Of a stretch of DNA of 64,000 nt, positions 61,981 to 64,000 are shown piece by piece; within the stretch, counting starts at the first letter, position 1; the number at the start of each line of letters is the position of its first letter. The notes beneath the pieces are model-generated. The model saw nothing but the letters and a program-made list of their open reading frames with translations, was not told where the DNA came from and made no database searches. A program made the position numbers and the translations under genes. The stretch comes from Physella acuta (lineage: Eukaryota; Mollusca; Gastropoda; Physidae). Where the stretch lies: contig NW_026732688.1 of assembly GCF_028476545.1 (NCBI RefSeq), positions 1 through 64,000 on the forward strand, written 5' to 3'.

Positions 61981-61986
61981 AATAAA
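61981..61986 (+). terminator. PYROXD1 polyadenylation signal
   Basis: AATAAA 184 bp after the stop codon, followed by T- and A-rich sequence. Confidence 0.75.
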
Positions 61987-62759
61987 GTTTTTAAAAAATA
62001 TATTTTATTTGATTTTTAGAAGGTATTTGTTTTAAAAAATTAATAGACTCAGGAAAAAAAATGTTCATAGTATAATCAAAGTGATTTTGATTAGTGGGCA
62101 TGCCAATAATAACAGTAGTTAAAGTTATACCTCATCTTCAGAAGCACCTGTGTACTTGTTTGTTTAGTGTATCTATTTATCTAGTATACAAAATTGTGTT
62201 GTGGAGCAATTTGTTTTGAGCAAATATTTGTTAAGTACACCCTCTTCTTAAGTGTACTATTCTATAGAGTTTAATCTGTATTATTTGTTTAGTGCCCTTG
62301 ATAACTGAACTCATATATTGTCACCTGCCAAGTCTGACCCTACAAGATCCCTCACTCAGTGACTGAACAAATTGACAAGTATGTGTATTTATGTAGTTTA
62401 CAAATAAGGACAGAGGAATGCACTTTATGTAGAATTAATTCCTAGAGTTAAAAGAGTTCATTCCCTTGCTCAGTGTTAATGAGATTATTTCCTTCCCACA
62501 AATTGTTGAATAAATATGTCTAGGTATCTTTAAGGTTAGATACATTATGTATGGGAGGAAAAATGATAGGTTTATTGTGGTAGCCATCCTTTAAGAAATA
62601 TGTGTTGTTAGTTAGTTTCTTTTATACCTGGTAGTAGAATTTCTTTGCAAAGGGAAGGTACCCTATTAATATTTTTCGCCGAACCACTTAAACTTGGTTA
62701 TATCCCCTTGCACATAAGACGTTACTTATTTTACTTTCTCGTCGTGCGGCGTCAAAGCG

Positions 62760-63060
62760 GCCCCGTCAGATCGGCCTCGTCAAAAGGACCAGCGACATAT
62801 GGACCCCGTCATATAGGCTCTCGTCATTTAGGCTACCGACAAATAGGCTCCCGTTATATAGGCTCCCGACAAAGGGGTTCCTGACAAATAGGCTCCCGTC
62901 ATTTAGGCTCCCGACATATAGGCTCCCGTCATTTAGTTTGTTCCACAAAACGGCCCCCGTCATTACGACTCCCGACAAATAGGCTAGCGTCATTTTGGCT
63001 CACGACAAAAAGGCTCCTGTCAATTTGGCTCCAGACAAAAGGTCCACTGACAATACCGTT
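62760..63060. repeat. ~18-bp minisatellite
   Basis: Degenerate units alternating TAGGCTCCCGTCATT and TAGGCTCCCGACAAA, downstream of PYROXD1. Confidence 0.9.
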
Positions 63061-63177
63061 TCTGTAGAGACTAAGTCTTCCGGCAAAGGGGTCTCATTGA
63101 ATATGACACCTTCCAGTGGGACCCCTTCATAAACATTCTTTAGAATTAGTTTATCCAACACTCTTATGTAATACAAC

Positions 63178-63469
63178 CAGGGGCGTAACTACAGTGCCGC
63201 CAGACCCCGCAATACAAAAATAAAAACATAAAAATAAACATAAAACGAGACACCATAACTTATACAAAGCTTTCATGTTTTATATACTTTTGACCGACTA
63301 GTGATTAAGAGATCTGATAGCAGAGATAAAATAAACTAGATATTTAAAACAGACTATTGCACTTACACACATGACATGTTGTATTTTGCTTAAATTGAAA
63401 AAAAAAACAATTATTTTTTCAAAACCCGAACAGGCCAGCAATGAGAATCCTATGTTATTATTGTGTGTT

Positions 63470-63565
<96 letters not shown>

Positions 63566-63646
63566 GATATAGAAATAGATATAGGTATGGGGGGGGGGGC
63601 TAAAAATATTTTTCGGGGTGGCCCATTTTTTCTAGTTTCGCCACTG
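63178..63646. mobile_element. Non-autonomous hAT-type element
   Basis: A 469-bp element with imperfect inverted ends CAGGGGCGTAACTAC and (reverse complement of the right end) CAGTGGCGAAACTAG. Identical 8-bp target duplications AATACAAC flank it (63170-63177 and 63647-63654). A TA microsatellite (63471-63561) and a G-run lie inside. No transposase. Confidence 0.88.
63471..63561. repeat. TA microsatellite inside the hAT-type element
   Basis: About 90 bp of pure TA. Confidence 0.95.
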
Positions 63647-63654
63647 AATACAAC

Positions 63655-64000
63655 GTATGCAACTCTTGTTCGGCAGGCCTTATTTTTATATTAGTTTATC
63701 TATTATAAATTATAGTATGTTTTAGTTTAAGGGTCATCTATCTATGACATCCATAATTGAGTCGGTTATAGGCTGTTTCAACTCAGTGTGTGGGGAGAAG
63801 TGTCCACGCTATACCTTCCTACCTGCAGTATGCTTGTAGGTTATCAAAACAAGATGCTGTTATTATGTAAACATCATGTATATCATACATTTACAATTCT
63901 GTGCTCGCTTTTAAGCAACATATCTTTTCTGTTGTAAATTAAACATTATCAAAACTTTAGAATTGGTGGAATTCAGCTGTTTAGGACTCGATTTGTTTGT
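63655..64000. other. Unannotated right edge
   Basis: No exon, RNA gene or element was recognised. Confidence 0.5.

Overview
This is eukaryotic DNA, most likely from a gastropod mollusc (snail or slug). The strongest evidence is a complete minus-strand gene (12904-16093) with the layout of gastropod fibrinogen-related proteins (FREPs): signal peptide, cysteine-bearing Ig-like region, coiled coil, fibrinogen C-terminal domain. GT-AG introns, TATA boxes, AATAAA signals, small non-autonomous DNA transposons, a tRNA-derived SINE and a LINE fit an animal genome. Nothing bacterial, no CRISPR array and no operon was seen. Gene models were built by hand from splice sites, reading phase and remembered family sequences; no database search was run.

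Layout. 1-3417: satellite of a 14-bp unit. 3418-7430: about 4 kb without a confirmed gene. 7431-10205: minisatellite. This three-part block recurs in the same orientation at 50269-60111, so the window holds a near-identical direct duplication about 51 kb apart. 10206-11500: a hAT-type MITE and a long TA repeat. 11583-11758: first exon of a probable SAM-dependent methyltransferase. 12904-16093 (minus): FREP. 16940-19245: degraded LINE. 19913-20314: MITE. 22206-34133 (plus): a complete 16-exon gene for an unrecognised secreted glycoprotein of 663 aa. 35076-41777 (plus): a tentative six-exon gene for a disordered charged protein. 40351-40579 and 41194-41557: MITEs. 44831-54483: the second, larger 14-bp satellite. 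60112-61797 (plus): 3' exons of PYROXD1, a flavin oxidoreductase, starting exactly where the second minisatellite stops. 63178-63646: another hAT-type element.

The most interesting pattern is that tandem repeats sit on splice sites. In the 16-exon gene, arrays begin at the 5' splice sites of exons 8 and 15, exon 3 is tripled together with its donor (69-bp unit), exons 8 and 12 have truncated acceptor-plus-exon copies in the preceding intron, and several other arrays run up to acceptors. PYROXD1 has an array on each side of its first visible exon. This suggests that splice junctions seed tandem duplication in this genome and fill introns with decoy splice sites. The genes show no shared pathway: the FREP is an immune lectin-like protein, PYROXD1 a redox enzyme, and the two uncharacterised genes have no assigned role.
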